Positions 43,917 to 55,425 of a stretch of 64,000 nucleotides of DNA are shown one piece after another. This DNA is from Sorex araneus (lineage: Eukaryota; Chordata; Mammalia; Eulipotyphla; Soricidae). The DNA lies in NCBI RefSeq assembly GCF_027595985.1, contig NC_073302.1:403418003-403482002 (forward strand). Reading direction: 5' to 3'. Both the position numbers and the translations under genes were made by a program. Numbering within the stretch: position 1 is the first letter of the stretch; every line of letters begins with the position of its first letter. The notes under the pieces are model-generated. The model saw only the letters and a program-made list of their open reading frames with translations, made no database searches and was not told the DNA's origin.

Positions 43917-45687
43917 AAATATCAGATGGCATTGAGAATTCTCATCACCAGGAATAAACCTCATTTGCACTACCAAATTGGACATAAGTCAAGAAAGAAG
44001 TTTTTCTCTTCTAAAAAGAGTTTAAGGGTTCTTCAGCTATTCTTGTTCCTTGGCATTGCTGCTATCATTATGTTGGTGCCAAGGTTCTGGATAATTTTCC
44101 TAAAATCAGTTTATACCTTAATAATTCTGAGACATATACAAAATAAAGGTATTCTCCTGCTTATTGTTATAACAGTCATATAACTAGATTTTGAAAAAAG
44201 CAGTATTTCATCCAGTACCCTACTTTACCTATCTCACTGACCTCCAAACTGAGCTAAGGCACCCCCAGTAAGAGCTTCAATGTATCAAATAAGTGTCAAA
44301 TACTTCTTTGATCAACCTTTTGGAGTTGGGCACATTACATGCAGTATGGATGAGGTGGCCAAGAAAAAGGGGAAAGGAGAACCCAAGCTTTTAACAAGCT
44401 GCCATCATGAGCTATCTGCCCACTAAGAACGACTTTTATGGGGAAGCCCCATTGTTATCCCAGAAGGCATCTGTCACATTATCTAAGACACAATAGGTGA
44501 AGCACAATGAAGCAATTATTTGAAAGAAGACTTTAGCCATCAGCTACATTTGGTGACCTGGAATTGATTATAGTATTGTCAGAGTTATAAAAGACTGTGA
44601 TGTATGTAAGAATACTGTTATAACTCATCAAAGGAAATTATCCTCTGTGTGATGTGACTAAGAAACCTTGGTCTGGAATATCTGTCAACTTCCTATACCT
44701 ATTCTAGATGAAGAAATCTCAAGTGTAACAGATGAGACAGATGTTTTTCCATTATTCACTAAATTTTTGTGGGTCTTTTTCTTCATAATGGAAACCTTAC
44801 TGCTACATTAGAACAGAAAAAAAGATAGTTAAGTCTGTGAGCATGAAGGACACTACAGTGAACAAAGAATCAGCAATTTCACTGGGCTAGAGAGGACTTT
44901 GTGAAGCCAAGTATTTCCCCTCCATAGGTTTCTCTCATTGTGGAGGGACATTGATTTTAAAACACGCCTGGACTCTCACCCCTTCATCCCCAGGAAGGAG
45001 TAATTTTTTTACCTGCTAAAGGACTAGATGCAGGAAGCCTCACTCCTCACTTATAGCTTCACCCTCCATTCCCTCTTTTCTCTTTGAAACTTTTGGTTGC
45101 AAAAAGCAAACCTCCTGTAGGCTTAGTGGTCACAGTTCTGTGGCTACAGGGGGCAGTTGAAGTTCTGCTGCCTGTGATGAGAAACTATGTTGGTCAGGTC
45201 CTGGAATTCAGTAACTGCTCTTTCATCACATCAGTCAGTTACATCCTCCAATTCAACAATAAATCTGGTATCTTTCCCTTCATTTGCCCAACTTCTGTAC
45301 CTTCTGGTTCAGGGAAGATTATGCCCATCCAGACTACAGCTCTACTACCCCAGCCAGCAGGATATAAAGAAATTTTCTTGAAAACTCCCAAATGAATCAC
45401 CAAGTACACTTTTCTATTATTTCTTAAATACCATCTCTATTTTTGTTCTGGTTTATTTTTGTGAATCGCATACTGGTATTTTTCCTTTGTCTACTGGCTT
45501 GATTATTCTAACTTTCCAATTGTTTCATCAATAATATGTTTGTCTTCTAAGAGTTCTTTTATTCTCTGATTATTCCTTTTCTATTGTACTTTGTCATGAG
45601 TTTATACTAATTTCTTAACTTAAATAGAGACACGTACGTGTCTTTTGCATGGAACTCAATTACAAAACTCTATAGTGGGGGTGGTGA
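43917..45687. other. Mostly unique interval, possible old L1 at about 45400-45640
   Basis: An 85-residue plus ORF (43926-44183) and a 103-residue plus ORF (45084-45395) have no recognised family. The T-rich stretch 45400-45640 may be a decayed minus-strand L1. Confidence 0.35.
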
Positions 45688-45742
45688 GACTGAGCAGGGG
45701 TTAAGGCACTTGTCTAAAATGTGGCTGACCCAGTTTGTTCAG
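45688..45742 (+). mobile_element. SINE head fragment
   Basis: AGCAGGGGTTAAGGCACTTG and ATGTGGCTGACCCAGTTTG match a diverged SINE head. The body is absent or unrecognisable. Confidence 0.5.
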
Positions 45743-47696
45743 GACAATTACAAATTATGTGAGTGTCTAAGAAGTGCCTGAAATGAAGGTTTGTGTGCCC
45801 TGCCTGTAAGTGGCCATGCCTGCAATAGCATTCTCAAGGAGGGAGGCAAAATCCTCATCTTTAACCAACTGTCCCTTTGACCCACACAAAGGTTGTGGTA
45901 TGGTCCTGCTCTCCAGGCCCCACTAAATCCTGGAGGTGTGTAGGCACTTTGGCAAGGGCCCTGGAGCCCCACATAGACACAACAAACCCTTCATGCACAC
46001 CAAGAGCCACAAGTTCAAGTGTGTCAGAGGCAGAAGGACCAGCTGAGGTCACAAAAGCTAACTGTATCCTGCTTTTCTATTAAAGATTTTGGAGATGACT
46101 CTTTCTATATAGTGTGATGTGAATTTCTTTTCCTGTTTAAATAGCAGTATATTTTCTTGCTCATTCTCACCCCTTCATGGAAAAGCTTCCAGGGAGTTCT
46201 GTTTACAAGTAGTGATGAAGGTAGAGAGTGAAGGAGTCAAGACAGAGCATTTGTTTTAGTGGTAGACTATATATTTGGCAGATGAATGAGTTGAGAGGCC
46301 AGAATCCATTCAGCTGCCCTAATTATCTTCAGGCACTTTGTTCTATGTGTTCACACAGACTTTCAGTAAATGCCATGTTTTCCATCTCTTGTCTCACTCC
46401 CACATTCCACCCCTGCCAACGCAAGTCCAGAGTCCCCCTGGACTTTTCCTGGCAACTGGAGTGTCCTCACACAATTGTTCTTTGCATATGGTTCAAAACT
46501 CAACACTGTTTAGAATGGCAGCTTGCACCAATTTGCAGTCATTATTATGATAAGTAATCCAGTTCAAATATTCCCAATAGCCTGTCAGGACATATTTTTA
46601 GTAATTCAGAAGGAGAACCCATGGTACAAGTAGACATGTCTCAGAAGGATATCTTTTTTGAATATGAGGATACTGTCAATCTGTGCTTGAGGTTTTGAAG
46701 ACGTATTTTGGGAAGAACCCTAGGAAAAAAGGAGGGAGAAGAATACTATTTTTATTCATTTGTTCCTGAATCTTTCTCCACTCCCCATCTGGAAGACTGG
46801 TTGGTATCTTCCTGAGACATCTGGCCATCTTGTCTGTTCCAGTGTTTCTCATTTGTTTAAATAAGGCAAATGCACTGCAATTATTATTTCTTCCTTACAA
46901 ATACAGCATCTTTCAATTTGGATAGCAAGGCTTCATCTTCCTGTGACTATTTCTTGTTTTCTATTTTGAGGTACATTGTTCTGTTCTGATGGAAAAACCT
47001 TCACTCATTAAGACTTCTAGCAACACCAAAAAATTAGAAGGAAAAATAACTTCAGAAGTTGCAAAAGAGATGATTAACGGTATTGCTGTGGCCTTATTAA
47101 CTTAAGGATATCACGCTGTTTACCCATTCACACATACTTATTGATTTAATGTTTTGTAAATTTAGCTCTCTTCAGTCTCAGCTGATGTGTGGGTGCATAT
47201 ACCAACCAGACTGATATTTATGCCATAAGTGAGAAATAACTTGATAATTTATGAGTGGTGAAACCCAAAGTTGAACAGGTTTTCCCTCAGGAAAGGAAAA
47301 AAACCCACATGTGGCCCATTTTAGACAACTGTTTCCTTTGGTACTTTTATTGGATTAGAGTACACACTTTCTGGTGGGGTGGTCATAAGAACAAGTACAA
47401 TGCTTGATTAACCCACATTTTCTTCTGTGGAAAGTCTCTGAGAGAGGCATGCCTGAGTAATGGCTTTTCTCCCCTCTTGACTTTCTCTGCATCTGTGCAG
47501 AGACTTGGCCAGCACTAATAAGTTCAGTGGAAGTTCAGTGGCCACATGTGGGATGTTGGGTGAGGGCGAAGTGGCGTTGTTGCCAAGTGACCATCCATAG
47601 AGATGCTGGCAAAGGGAATAACTTGTGAAACAGGTCCTGGGGAAGGTGTAATACAGCACCTCAATTTTTATAGGTCCCTGAGTCAGACAAAAAGAT
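45743..47696. other. Unique interval, 2 kb
   Basis: The part 45780-46060 is more GC-rich and may be a decayed long-body SINE, without proof. Short ORFs near 46228-46557 overlap in two frames with no support. Confidence 0.4.
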
Positions 47697-47701
47697 CCTC
47701 A

Positions 47702-47759
<58 letters not shown>

Positions 47760-47760
47760 T
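47697..47760. repeat. (TC)n microsatellite
   Basis: About 60 bases of CT units with one TTT interruption, followed by CTTCCTCTTCGTCTC. Confidence 0.93.
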
Positions 47761-48607
47761 CTTCGTCTCACACACTCTCTTTCTATTATTATAAATAAGG
47801 GAAGCAGATAGAGGAGCATAAAGGCAATTCTTCCAGTGGAGAAAAGAAGACATATCTGTTGGTATCTGTTGGGGTAGGATAAGTTAGGGGTTTTCTTGTA
47901 AACACGCACATACACACACTTTTGAATAGAGCCATGAGGAGTATGGAGAATGTTCAAAGAAAAATATGAGTCAAAGAGAGCCCCACAATTGTCTTCTCCC
48001 TCCCTTTGGAGAAGTCTATAAGATGGATAAAGCTCTGGGTTAGAAAACTGAAGTATAAAAGCTCTTGTCAAAATTGTCATAACCCTTCCAGTATCTTGAA
48101 GTATCTTCAGAGACCGTGGACTTCAGTGCAAGGCACTAGCTTCTTTGGTTTCATTTTGTCTCCAGTCTCAAGGAAGAGATAATGGGAAATCAGGGAGCTG
48201 TTTGAAAGGTTGAAGTTGGGAAAAGGAAAGGGGACAGCAGAGGGAAACTGTAGAGTCACCAGTTCATAGACATTCTGGAAAACACTCAGGCACGTTTTAA
48301 TTTAGTGATGGAAGCTCACTTCCACTTTTGGGGGATGATTCTTTGTGGTTCTTGGTTTTCAGCTGAAGGATCAGAACAGCTCTCATAAATATTCTGTACG
48401 TTCTCTATGAATCATATTGAGCTCCATTTCTTCTAGGAAAGCTGTAACCTCAAATCTCCTTCTGGAAAGTTCTCCTATATCTTGAACTCTTTATGAAGCT
48501 ATGTGAAAATTCCTTAAGATATGAAAAAGCTCCTTTGTTTCAAAACTCCTTCGATGGAGTTTTGTCTATTCATAGAGCACATGAGGTACACTTCCATTTT
48601 AGTTTTT
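47761..48607. other. Unique interval
   Basis: No repeat or gene was recognised. Confidence 0.45.
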
Positions 48608-48620
48608 AAGAAAGGATCTT

Positions 48621-49477
48621 GGCACTCCCCACTGAGATGCAACCCCAGTGGCCACGCGTTTGTGTGGCTGCTCTGCGGCCGATTGACCACAATCCGGAGG
48701 CCAGCTAGACTACTTTTGGTACCAGCAGCTGCTCGCAGAAATGTCTCTAGACTGTGAACTAAGCCATAGCCCCACGCCAGCCGAGGAGGGAAAAGGTCTT
48801 TCTTTCTTGGCTTTTTTTCCCTTTTTGGGGAAAGACGGCGTGGTGTCCGCCACTTTATAAGGACCATTAAGGAGGTACAAACTTGGAGACAAGGGAAGTA
48901 AAAAAAAGAGAGAGAGATGAACTTGCAACAGCAGGACGCGTGCGTGATCTTGAGACGGGGGCGATAGAGGTCAGCCAGACTACTTTTGGTACCAGCAGCT
49001 GCTCGCAGAAATGTCTCTAGATTGTGAACTTAGCCATAGCCCCACGCTGCCCCAGGAAGGGAAATGATGCAACTTCTAACATAAATCTCCCTGGACTTAG
49101 TTACTAAAATACTAAAATACAGAAATCCTAAACCGTGCAGCCACGCAACTTCATATCTCTTCATTCTCAGCAATGGAAAACTAATTATCAAATGCTTCCT
49201 TTTCAGCAGGGCTGTTTTTTGAAGGAAAACTCCAACAATAGTGAGTTTTGTGCTGAAATATGGAATGTAATCAAGGTAAAGAGAAAGTGAATTGAAATTT
49301 ATCAGCTACACAGGTGGGGGTGAGGGTGGCGGGTGGGAGGTATACTGGGGGTTTTGGTGGTGGAATATGTGCACTGGTGAAGGGACGAGTGTTTGAGTAT
49401 TGTATAACTGAGACATAAGCCTGGATGCTTTGTAACTTTCCACAGGAGGATTCAATAAAATAAATAAATTTTTAAAA
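48621..49477 (+). mobile_element. L1-tailed, ORF-less element 'D' with tandem GC-rich 5' units
   Basis: It is flanked by AAGAAAGGATCTT (48608-48620 and 49478-49490). The 5' half holds two copies, 270 bases apart, of a segment starting CAGACTACTTTTGGTACCAG, with GCTCGCAGAAATGTCTCTAG inside (48709 and 48979). The 3' half matches element A from GATGCAACTTCT (49067) through the G-rich tract (49313-49360) to CAATAAAATAAATAAA. No L1 ORF1 or ORF2 sequence lies between, so it looks like a promoter region joined directly to a 3' UTR. Confidence 0.88.
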
Positions 49478-49583
49478 AAGAAAGGATCTTACTGCTCTGC
49501 CTAGAATTATATTTGCCTAGAAATAATTTTTAAAATTTGACAGAAAAAACACATACTTTAACTTTTGAATCTATTAAACTTTT

Positions 49584-50582
49584 TTAATGTACTGCTATTT
49601 ATTCAACCATTGATTAAACTGATTGAATTGGGCATGAACTCCGCATTACTTTTTTTAAAATTGAATTACCATGAGATACAATTGTAAAGCTTTCATGTTC
49701 GAGATTCAGACATAAAATGGGCAAACACCCATCCCTCCACCAGTGCACACTTTCCACCACATATCCTCAGAATATTCTCCATCCCAGTCCCAGTCCTATA
49801 ACTATATCCAGTCATAGTCCTATACCAGCCTTCATGGCAGGCAATTTCCCCAATACTCTCTCTCGACTTTGGGGCATTATGTTTTGCTTGAATTTTCCCA
49901 CTACCATTCAAGCCTACCTGCCAGGGGCAGATGATAGATCATTTATTGTTCATTGCTCATTTTGAACAAGTTGTGTGCCACAGCCATGCACTTCTGGAAT
50001 CCTAAGGTTGGGTTCCAGAGACATTTCTGTAGGGCGCTAATCCATTTTGGGGTTCAATTGGGCATCTCTGGACCAGGGCTGTTGGTGTGCTAAGATGGCG
50101 CCCCGAGGCACACTGTGGACATTGACAGCCAGGCTGATGAGTGGGTGGCGAGCTGTGGAGGGACAGCCCGGCGCCTCTGCTGCCATGTAGCATGGAAATT
50201 TAGTCCTGGAACCCACATACGTGGGCCTTGCTTGTGGAAGCTCTTGGTTGCTGGGATTCTATCTGAAGTAGGCGGGGAGACTGCACCTGCTTTACTAGGG
50301 CCTCCCCTGTGAAACTGGCTCGGTATGGGGCCCGGAGAGATCTCTGGCTCTGTGGTGTCTTCTGGGTCTCATTGCTGTGTCTCTGGACCAGGGCTGTTGG
50401 TGCATGAAGATGGAGCCTGGAGGCACATTGTGGGTGTGACAGCCAGGCTGACAAGTCATAGGGGAGTCGGGGAGGGACAGCCCAGTACCTCCGCCGCCAT
50501 GCAGCATGGACACTTATTCCTAGAACCTGCATACCTTGCTTGTGGAAGCTCTTGGTTGCCGGGATTCCATCTGGAGCAGGCT
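49584..50582 (-). mobile_element. L1-tailed, ORF-less element 'E' with tandem 5' monomers and 3' transduction
   Basis: It is flanked by ATCTATTAAACTTTT (49569-49583 and 50583-50597). On the minus strand it runs from two GC-rich monomers, spaced 315 bases (CTCTGGACCAGGGCTGTTGG on plus at 50066 and 50381), through an ACAGAAATGTCTCTGG-type block also seen in D (near 50011-50035). It continues into an L1 3' UTR (about 49960-49655) with its A-run, then into the 65-bp segment shared with element C (49650-49586) and a second A-run. There is no ORF1 or ORF2. Confidence 0.9.
49586..49650 (-). other. Presumed 3'-transduced segment, second copy
   Basis: It lies between the L1-type A-run (T-rich on plus at 49650-49657) and the terminal A-run next to the target duplication. 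AATAAA on minus is at about 49603-49598. It matches 40554-40625 with two substitutions and one small gap. Confidence 0.8.
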
Positions 50583-50599
50583 ATCTATTAAACTTTTAA

Positions 50600-50985
50600 A
50601 AATTTCTTCCAACTTTGCTTGAAAATTGAGAAACTGCTCTATCAAGGTTCTGTGCCCATTTCACAAATTATTGCAAACTTAGCAGCTTAAAGCAACATAA
50701 ATTTTCAAGGCTCCAGTGGATCAGAAGTATAGTATATTTCAGTTGTATCTTCTCTTTAGGATATCCCAACACTGGACTCAAAGAGTTAGCAATAGTGTCC
50801 TCGTCTGAATGCTCACCTAGAAGCTGATTTACTTCCATCCTTTTTCAGTTGATAGCAGAATTCTTTCTTTCTTCTGAAGAAGTTTCATTCCCTGGTGCTT
50901 TCAGCTGTTAGAGAGGATCTCTGCTATGGGTGTACCCTTCCAGATAGTCCCCTTATACTTCAACTCTCTTCACAGAAAAGGGATC
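50600..50985. other. Unique interval
   Basis: No repeat was recognised. Confidence 0.45.
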
Positions 50986-50987
50986 CT

Positions 50988-51380
50988 TTTTTAAAAATTT
51001 TATTGAATTACCATGAGAAAGTTACAAGCTTTCATGTTTGGATTACAATCACACAATGATCAAACACCTATCCCTTCAACAGTGCACATTCCCCACCAGC
51101 AATATCCCTGGTATACCCCTTCTTTCCCACGCTCCCCCTCTTCCCCCTGCCTCCATGGCAGACAATATTCCCCATACTCTTTCTCTACTTTTGGGCATTA
51201 TGGCTTGCAGCACAGATACTGAGAGGTCATCATGTTTGGTCCATTATCTATTTTCGACACACATCTCCCATCTCGACTGATTCCTCCAGCCATCATTTTC
51301 TTAGTGCTCCCTTTTCTATTCCATCTGCCATCTCTCCTCTGCTCATGAAGCAGTCTTCCAGCTATGGGGCAATCCTCCTG
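50988..51380 (-). mobile_element. L1 3' end
   Basis: L1 terminus ATTTTATTGAATTACCATGA on plus, then a C-rich 3' UTR (51085-51160) and TACTGAGAGGTCATCATGTT, which matches the L1 at 24030. Confidence 0.88.
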
Positions 51381-51382
51381 GC

Positions 51383-51545
51383 TAAGGGCTCATTTGATTA
51401 GGCTCAGCCCACCTAGGATAATCTGCCTTTTATTGCAACTCAATGTGAACTTGAAGTTTGAAATATATACACATAATTTCTTTTGCTATATAACATATCT
51501 TAATCATGGGTGCAACACCAGGACAGAGAGGCTCTGCCTGCCATA
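51383..51545 (+). mobile_element. LTR-type remnant, possibly MaLR
   Basis: GGCTCATTTGATTAGGCTCA, CCCACCTAGGATAATCTGCC and a TTGCTATATAACATATCTTA segment resemble an old mammalian LTR family. The exact family is uncertain. Confidence 0.4.
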
Positions 51546-51604
51546 ATCCCTTTTGACTAATTTCTCTTCTCATGTCTTCCTATAGGCAGCAAAAATCTCT
51601 CACA

Positions 51605-51800
51605 TAAAGGGGAAGAAAGATAGTAAAGGGACCAAGGCATATGCTTTGCATGCAGCCAACCCCAGTTAGATCCCTAGTACCACATGATCCCCTGATCATT
51701 GATAGATGTGACTGTGGAGGCCTCCAAACACTGCCAGGAATGAGCCCTGAGTCAGCCAGGAGTGCAAAACACACACCTGCCCCCACCAAAAAAAAAAAAA
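51605..51800 (+). mobile_element. SINE type 1/3, old, with A-rich tail
   Basis: CATGCAGCCAACCCCAGTTA, CACATGATCCCCTGATCATT and a run of 14 A at 51788. A purine-rich low-complexity stretch follows to 51835. Confidence 0.75.
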
Positions 51801-51835
51801 GGAAAGAAGAGAAAAGAAAAGGAAAAGAAAGGAAC

Positions 51836-52584
51836 AATTGAATCTTTGGTGATATTATAAAAATTGATAAAAGCTTGGCAAGACTAATCAATGTAAAAAA
51901 TAGAGAAGACACAAAAATACCAATAGCAAAAAGGAATATTTCCACAGGTCTTTCTGGGAAAAAATATGATTTGAGAATATTAGAATATAATGAGAGTTAA
52001 ATAACTTAAGTAAAATAGAAAGTTCTCTTTCCTGAGTTCGAACTGGGAACAACTTCTGGGCAGGAAACTGGGACAATTGAATGAATCACCTCATTCATGT
52101 GCCTCTTTTCATGGAACATAGTCTTGCACAATCTGTTATTCACTTTCAAAAACTACACTTTCCTATAAAACTGTAGTCATTTGTGGCAGTACTACAGAAA
52201 TCCAAGAGCAAGTACATTTGGATTCATTTCTGGAAATTCTGATTTTCTAAGTTCAAGGTGAGGTCCTGGTATCTTTTTCTTACATTTTGAAAAGTGAAAT
52301 GTGCAAGAGTGATCCTGCAATGCAGTTCCCTTATTGTAATAAAAAACAAGCCATTGCGGCAAGTTGACAGGTTTACATGTGTCTATTTGACGTACTCATG
52401 ACAATATTTATATACATGTATCAACATAATTAATTGGCATAAACAATATCAATTAATATATATTTATCTACATAGAGAGCAGCGTGGAGCTTAAATCTGA
52501 ATTTTAAAGTAAAAACGCATTCACCATCTTCAAGTACAAAATCAAGCTGACTTGACATCCATGCCTAATTTCCAAAAATCATAT
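51836..52584. other. Unique AT-rich interval
   Basis: No repeat or gene was recognised. Confidence 0.45.
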
Positions 52585-52800
52585 TTGGGACCAGAGAAGA
52601 TATTACAAGGCTCAGAGGGAAACGTTTGCATATATGAGACCCTGATTAAATCCTTGGCACTGCATAGCTCCAGAGCACTGCAGAATGTAGGTCTGGGGCC
52701 TGGAGGTCACTAGCACTATAGGCACAAGAATTTCTCCATCCTTGACAGCATCCAACTATTGTGATAATGCTGCACATGGCCCCAGGACCTTGAGCTCTAC
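52585..52800 (+). mobile_element. SINE type 3 (long body), old
   Basis: Decayed head, GCATAGCTCCAGAGCACTGC, then GGTCTGGGGCCTGGAGGTCA, the extended-body signature. Confidence 0.55.
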
Positions 52801-52917
52801 TCCAAATCTACACCCTAGGTGCAGCACTAGAGGAGGGTGACATGTAGCATCAGGGACTATACTTGAGGGTCTTTCATATGCAAAGTTTGTGCTCCATTGA
52901 AGCTTCCTCCCCAGCCC
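52800..52917 (-). mobile_element. SINE head fragment in opposite orientation
   Basis: GAGGGTCTTTCATATGCAAA and CTTCCTCCCCAGCCC on plus read as a minus-strand SINE head, tail-to-tail with the previous copy. Confidence 0.55.
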
Positions 52918-52959
52918 TGTTGAGTTTTTAATATTTACTGATTTTTATTGCCAAGAAAA

Positions 52960-53265
52960 TTGTACAAGAGGTAAGGCAGCATACCTTGTGTGAAGCTTAC
53001 TCATACTTGTAGCCTATCATGTTGCTTACTAAGGTTAGAGTCCCCAGAATTACACAGTCCACTGAACACCACTGGAGTGGCTGTGGAGGTTCCTAAATAT
53101 CAATAGGGCTGTGTTAGTCGTCCCCAGTACCACAGGCCTCAGCAGCATCACATCCTTGGTCCCTTAATTGACCACCTAGCCTGGTTGGCTGAGTATCACT
53201 AGAAGTGGTCCACTAAGCCCCTGAGTGCCACTTGGAAGGTGCACCCAGCAAAAAACAAACAAATA
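52960..53265 (+). mobile_element. SINE type 3 (long body), old
   Basis: Head remnant GTAAGGCAGCATACCTTGTG, GGAGTGGCTGTGGAGGTTCC, CAGTACCACAGGCCTCAGCA and an AAACAAACAAATAAATAAA tail. Confidence 0.6.
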
Positions 53266-53308
53266 AATAAAGGATAAATTTATCTTTTCAGAAAATTGCT
53301 GAGCTCAG

Positions 53309-53395
53309 AGGTCCAGAGAGATACAGTATAGCAAGCAGGGTGCTTGTCCCGCAAGGGGTTGACCTGTGTTCAATTTCCAGTACCCAGTATGTCAT
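53309..53395 (+). mobile_element. SINE head fragment
   Basis: GTCCAGAGAGATACAGTATAG and GTGTTCAATTTCCAGTACCC (each read in part) are head and B-box region. The body is missing. Confidence 0.7.
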
Positions 53396-53399
53396 TATT

Positions 53400-53510
53400 T
53401 TCTTTTATGAGGATGGTATCTTGCCCAAGGTTAGGCAATGAGAAGCACAAATCAAGTACTTGTGGTTATGGTTCCAAATTCTGTGTCTGTAATACCTATG
53501 CCACAAAACC
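53400..53510 (+). mobile_element. MIR fragment
   Basis: TCTTGCCCAAGGTTAGGCAA and GGTTCCAAATTCTGTGTCTG follow the MIR 3' region. Confidence 0.6.
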
Positions 53511-53573
53511 CATAGACTAAGAAACTTTCTCTTAACCATTATGAAAAGAAAGTGAAACAGTAAAGAAATTTTG

Positions 53574-53773
53574 ACCCAGAGCCAGAGAGATAGTTCAGAG
53601 AGTAGGACACTTACTTTTCATGTGGTCAACCCAGGTTCAATTCCCAGTACCCCATATGATCCCCCAAGTACCTCAGGCACTGCCAGGAGTAATTTCTGTG
53701 TATTGAGCCAGGAGTAAGCCCTGAACACTGCCAGGTGGGGCCCCAAACAAAACAAAACAAAACAAAAAGAAAG
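53574..53773 (+). mobile_element. SINE type 1 with target duplication
   Basis: GAGCCAGAGAGATAGTTCAG to GGTGGGGCCCCAAACAAAAC with a long AAAC tail, flanked by AAAGAAATTTTG (53562-53573 and 53774-53785). Confidence 0.92.
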
Positions 53774-53794
53774 AAAGAAATTTTGTCCAACTTT

Positions 53795-53959
53795 TTTGTT
53801 TGTTTTGTTTTGGGGTCACACCCGGCCATGCTCAAAGCTTACTCCTGGCTCTGATCTCAGGGATCACTCTTGGCAGACTCAGGGAACCATATGAGGTGCT
53901 GGGAACCATATGTCGCATGCAAGACAAACATCCTACCTGCTGTACTACCTCTCCAGCCC
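53795..53959 (-). mobile_element. SINE type 1 with target duplication
   Basis: TTGGGGTCACACCCGGCCAT to TACTACCTCTCCAGCCC on plus, flanked by TTGTCCAACTTT (53783-53794) and TTGTCTAACTTT (53960-53971). Confidence 0.9.
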
Positions 53960-53971
53960 TTTGTCTAACTT

Positions 53972-55009
53972 TTAATTCTCAGATTAGTAAGATTTTACTA
54001 TATCCCTCTTTTAGGGAAATCAGTAGAAAAGGAGTAAAAATGTACAATTGAAACATTTTTCAACCTTCTTTCCCTCAAGTAAGCCATGACATTTCAAGTC
54101 AATATTTACAATTATTGATTAAAGTCTAAACATGCAGTGAGTTCAAATGACAAGGGAAGTTTTGACATGTCAAATAACTTTGATGCAGATAAAGAAGAAA
54201 ATGATTAATCCTGAGGGAAGCAGAACTTTGATCTCTTGTTTACTCTCAAGTGAATGGCAGCAGACACTTTACGGAAGAAGAGTCATTAAAATAATTCAGT
54301 GACTTAAGAAATCTCTCGGATAAATAGCAGCTCTCCCCATGTTCGTAAAAGTCCATTGTCTACACAAACTGGACCGGTTCTGTTTAAAGACATCTCACAA
54401 CACAGCAGAGTTTGCTCATTAAAATCACAAAAGCCAACCTCTGCACAGTTCAGCCTAGCAAATGTGTTCAACTACAAAACAAATGTTTGGTAACTCTCAC
54501 CAAACACATGAAGGCAGCCTGTGCATAAGCATTTCATAAACCACCATAAAAAAATTAGAGCGGTGGTATTTTCCTATTGTTTCATTTTATTTTGAGCTAC
54601 ATCATTTTCTTCTCTGTCTTTTCAGGAAACATTTGTTTCATGAAACCCAATCTAAAGAAACTTGACTTAGTGAACTCCACCTGAATAGAAATGATGTCCA
54701 GATTTCCATGGAGAACATTTAGGGTTGTTCATCTTCTTACAGCAATAGTAAAGTGAGAGTTACACTAGCCTGGAGGTCTAATGAGAACTGCTTCAGTTAC
54801 TTGTGATATAAATTTGAGCTGCTGCAAAAATTGCTTTTTCAAAAAAGATGAGAAATAATAAGCAAGCTTTTCTTCCCAGAGGCATAGTAGCTTACCCATA
54901 ACTATCACTTCATAAACAGATTCAATCTAATTCTCATCTTTTGGTGTCTCAAAGGAAAGTCGGTCCTGCCTTGGATATGGGGAAGGAAAACACAATCTGA
55001 CTAAAACAG
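53972..55009. other. Unique interval with candidate conserved DNA at about 54230-54570
   Basis: The core has balanced composition and no repeat match (for example ATTCAGTGACTTAAGAAATC and GGACCGGTTCTGTTTAAAGA). No exon was recognised. Conservation is untested. Confidence 0.35.
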
Positions 55010-55160
55010 CTTGGATTTGGATCCTAATATAACCACTAAATAGCTGTGTAATCATGGGCAAGACACTTAGTCATCCTATGTTTTACTTATTTTTCTAGAA
55101 GGAGGGAATGGTGACAGTCCCTGTCTCACAGGGTTGTTGGGAGGATGAGTAGGCATTTTT
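55010..55160 (+). mobile_element. MIR (MIRb-like)
   Basis: AGCTGTGTAATCATGGGCAA, GGGAATGGTGACAGTCCCTG and CACAGGGTTGTTGGGAGGAT reproduce the MIRb 3' half. Confidence 0.85.
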
Positions 55161-55425
55161 GTTTATACATTTCATTTATTATTTCACTGTTTTCATAGTC
55201 ATTGAAGGAATGAATTCTCCAAATACACAGCAATCAATTTGATATAAGGTAATATGTAGTAGACTGAAAAAAGTCTAGATCAACAATATTTGCACCAAGT
55301 AGATTACAGTAAAACTTGAAAGCACAAAAGAAAAAGAAAACCAGGTATCTCAACAGCATAAGTGTATAGATACAAAACATATTCAAATTACCAAAAGAAT
55401 ATCATTTCTATCCTTGAAATTTTTT

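Noticed and set aside
48514..48867. A 117-codon minus-strand ORF
   Set aside because: It crosses the left border and target duplication of element D and has no recognisable domain.
50060..50560. A CpG-island promoter of a host gene
   Set aside because: The GC-rich DNA lies wholly inside a retroelement with target duplication, and no first-exon or splice signal follows.
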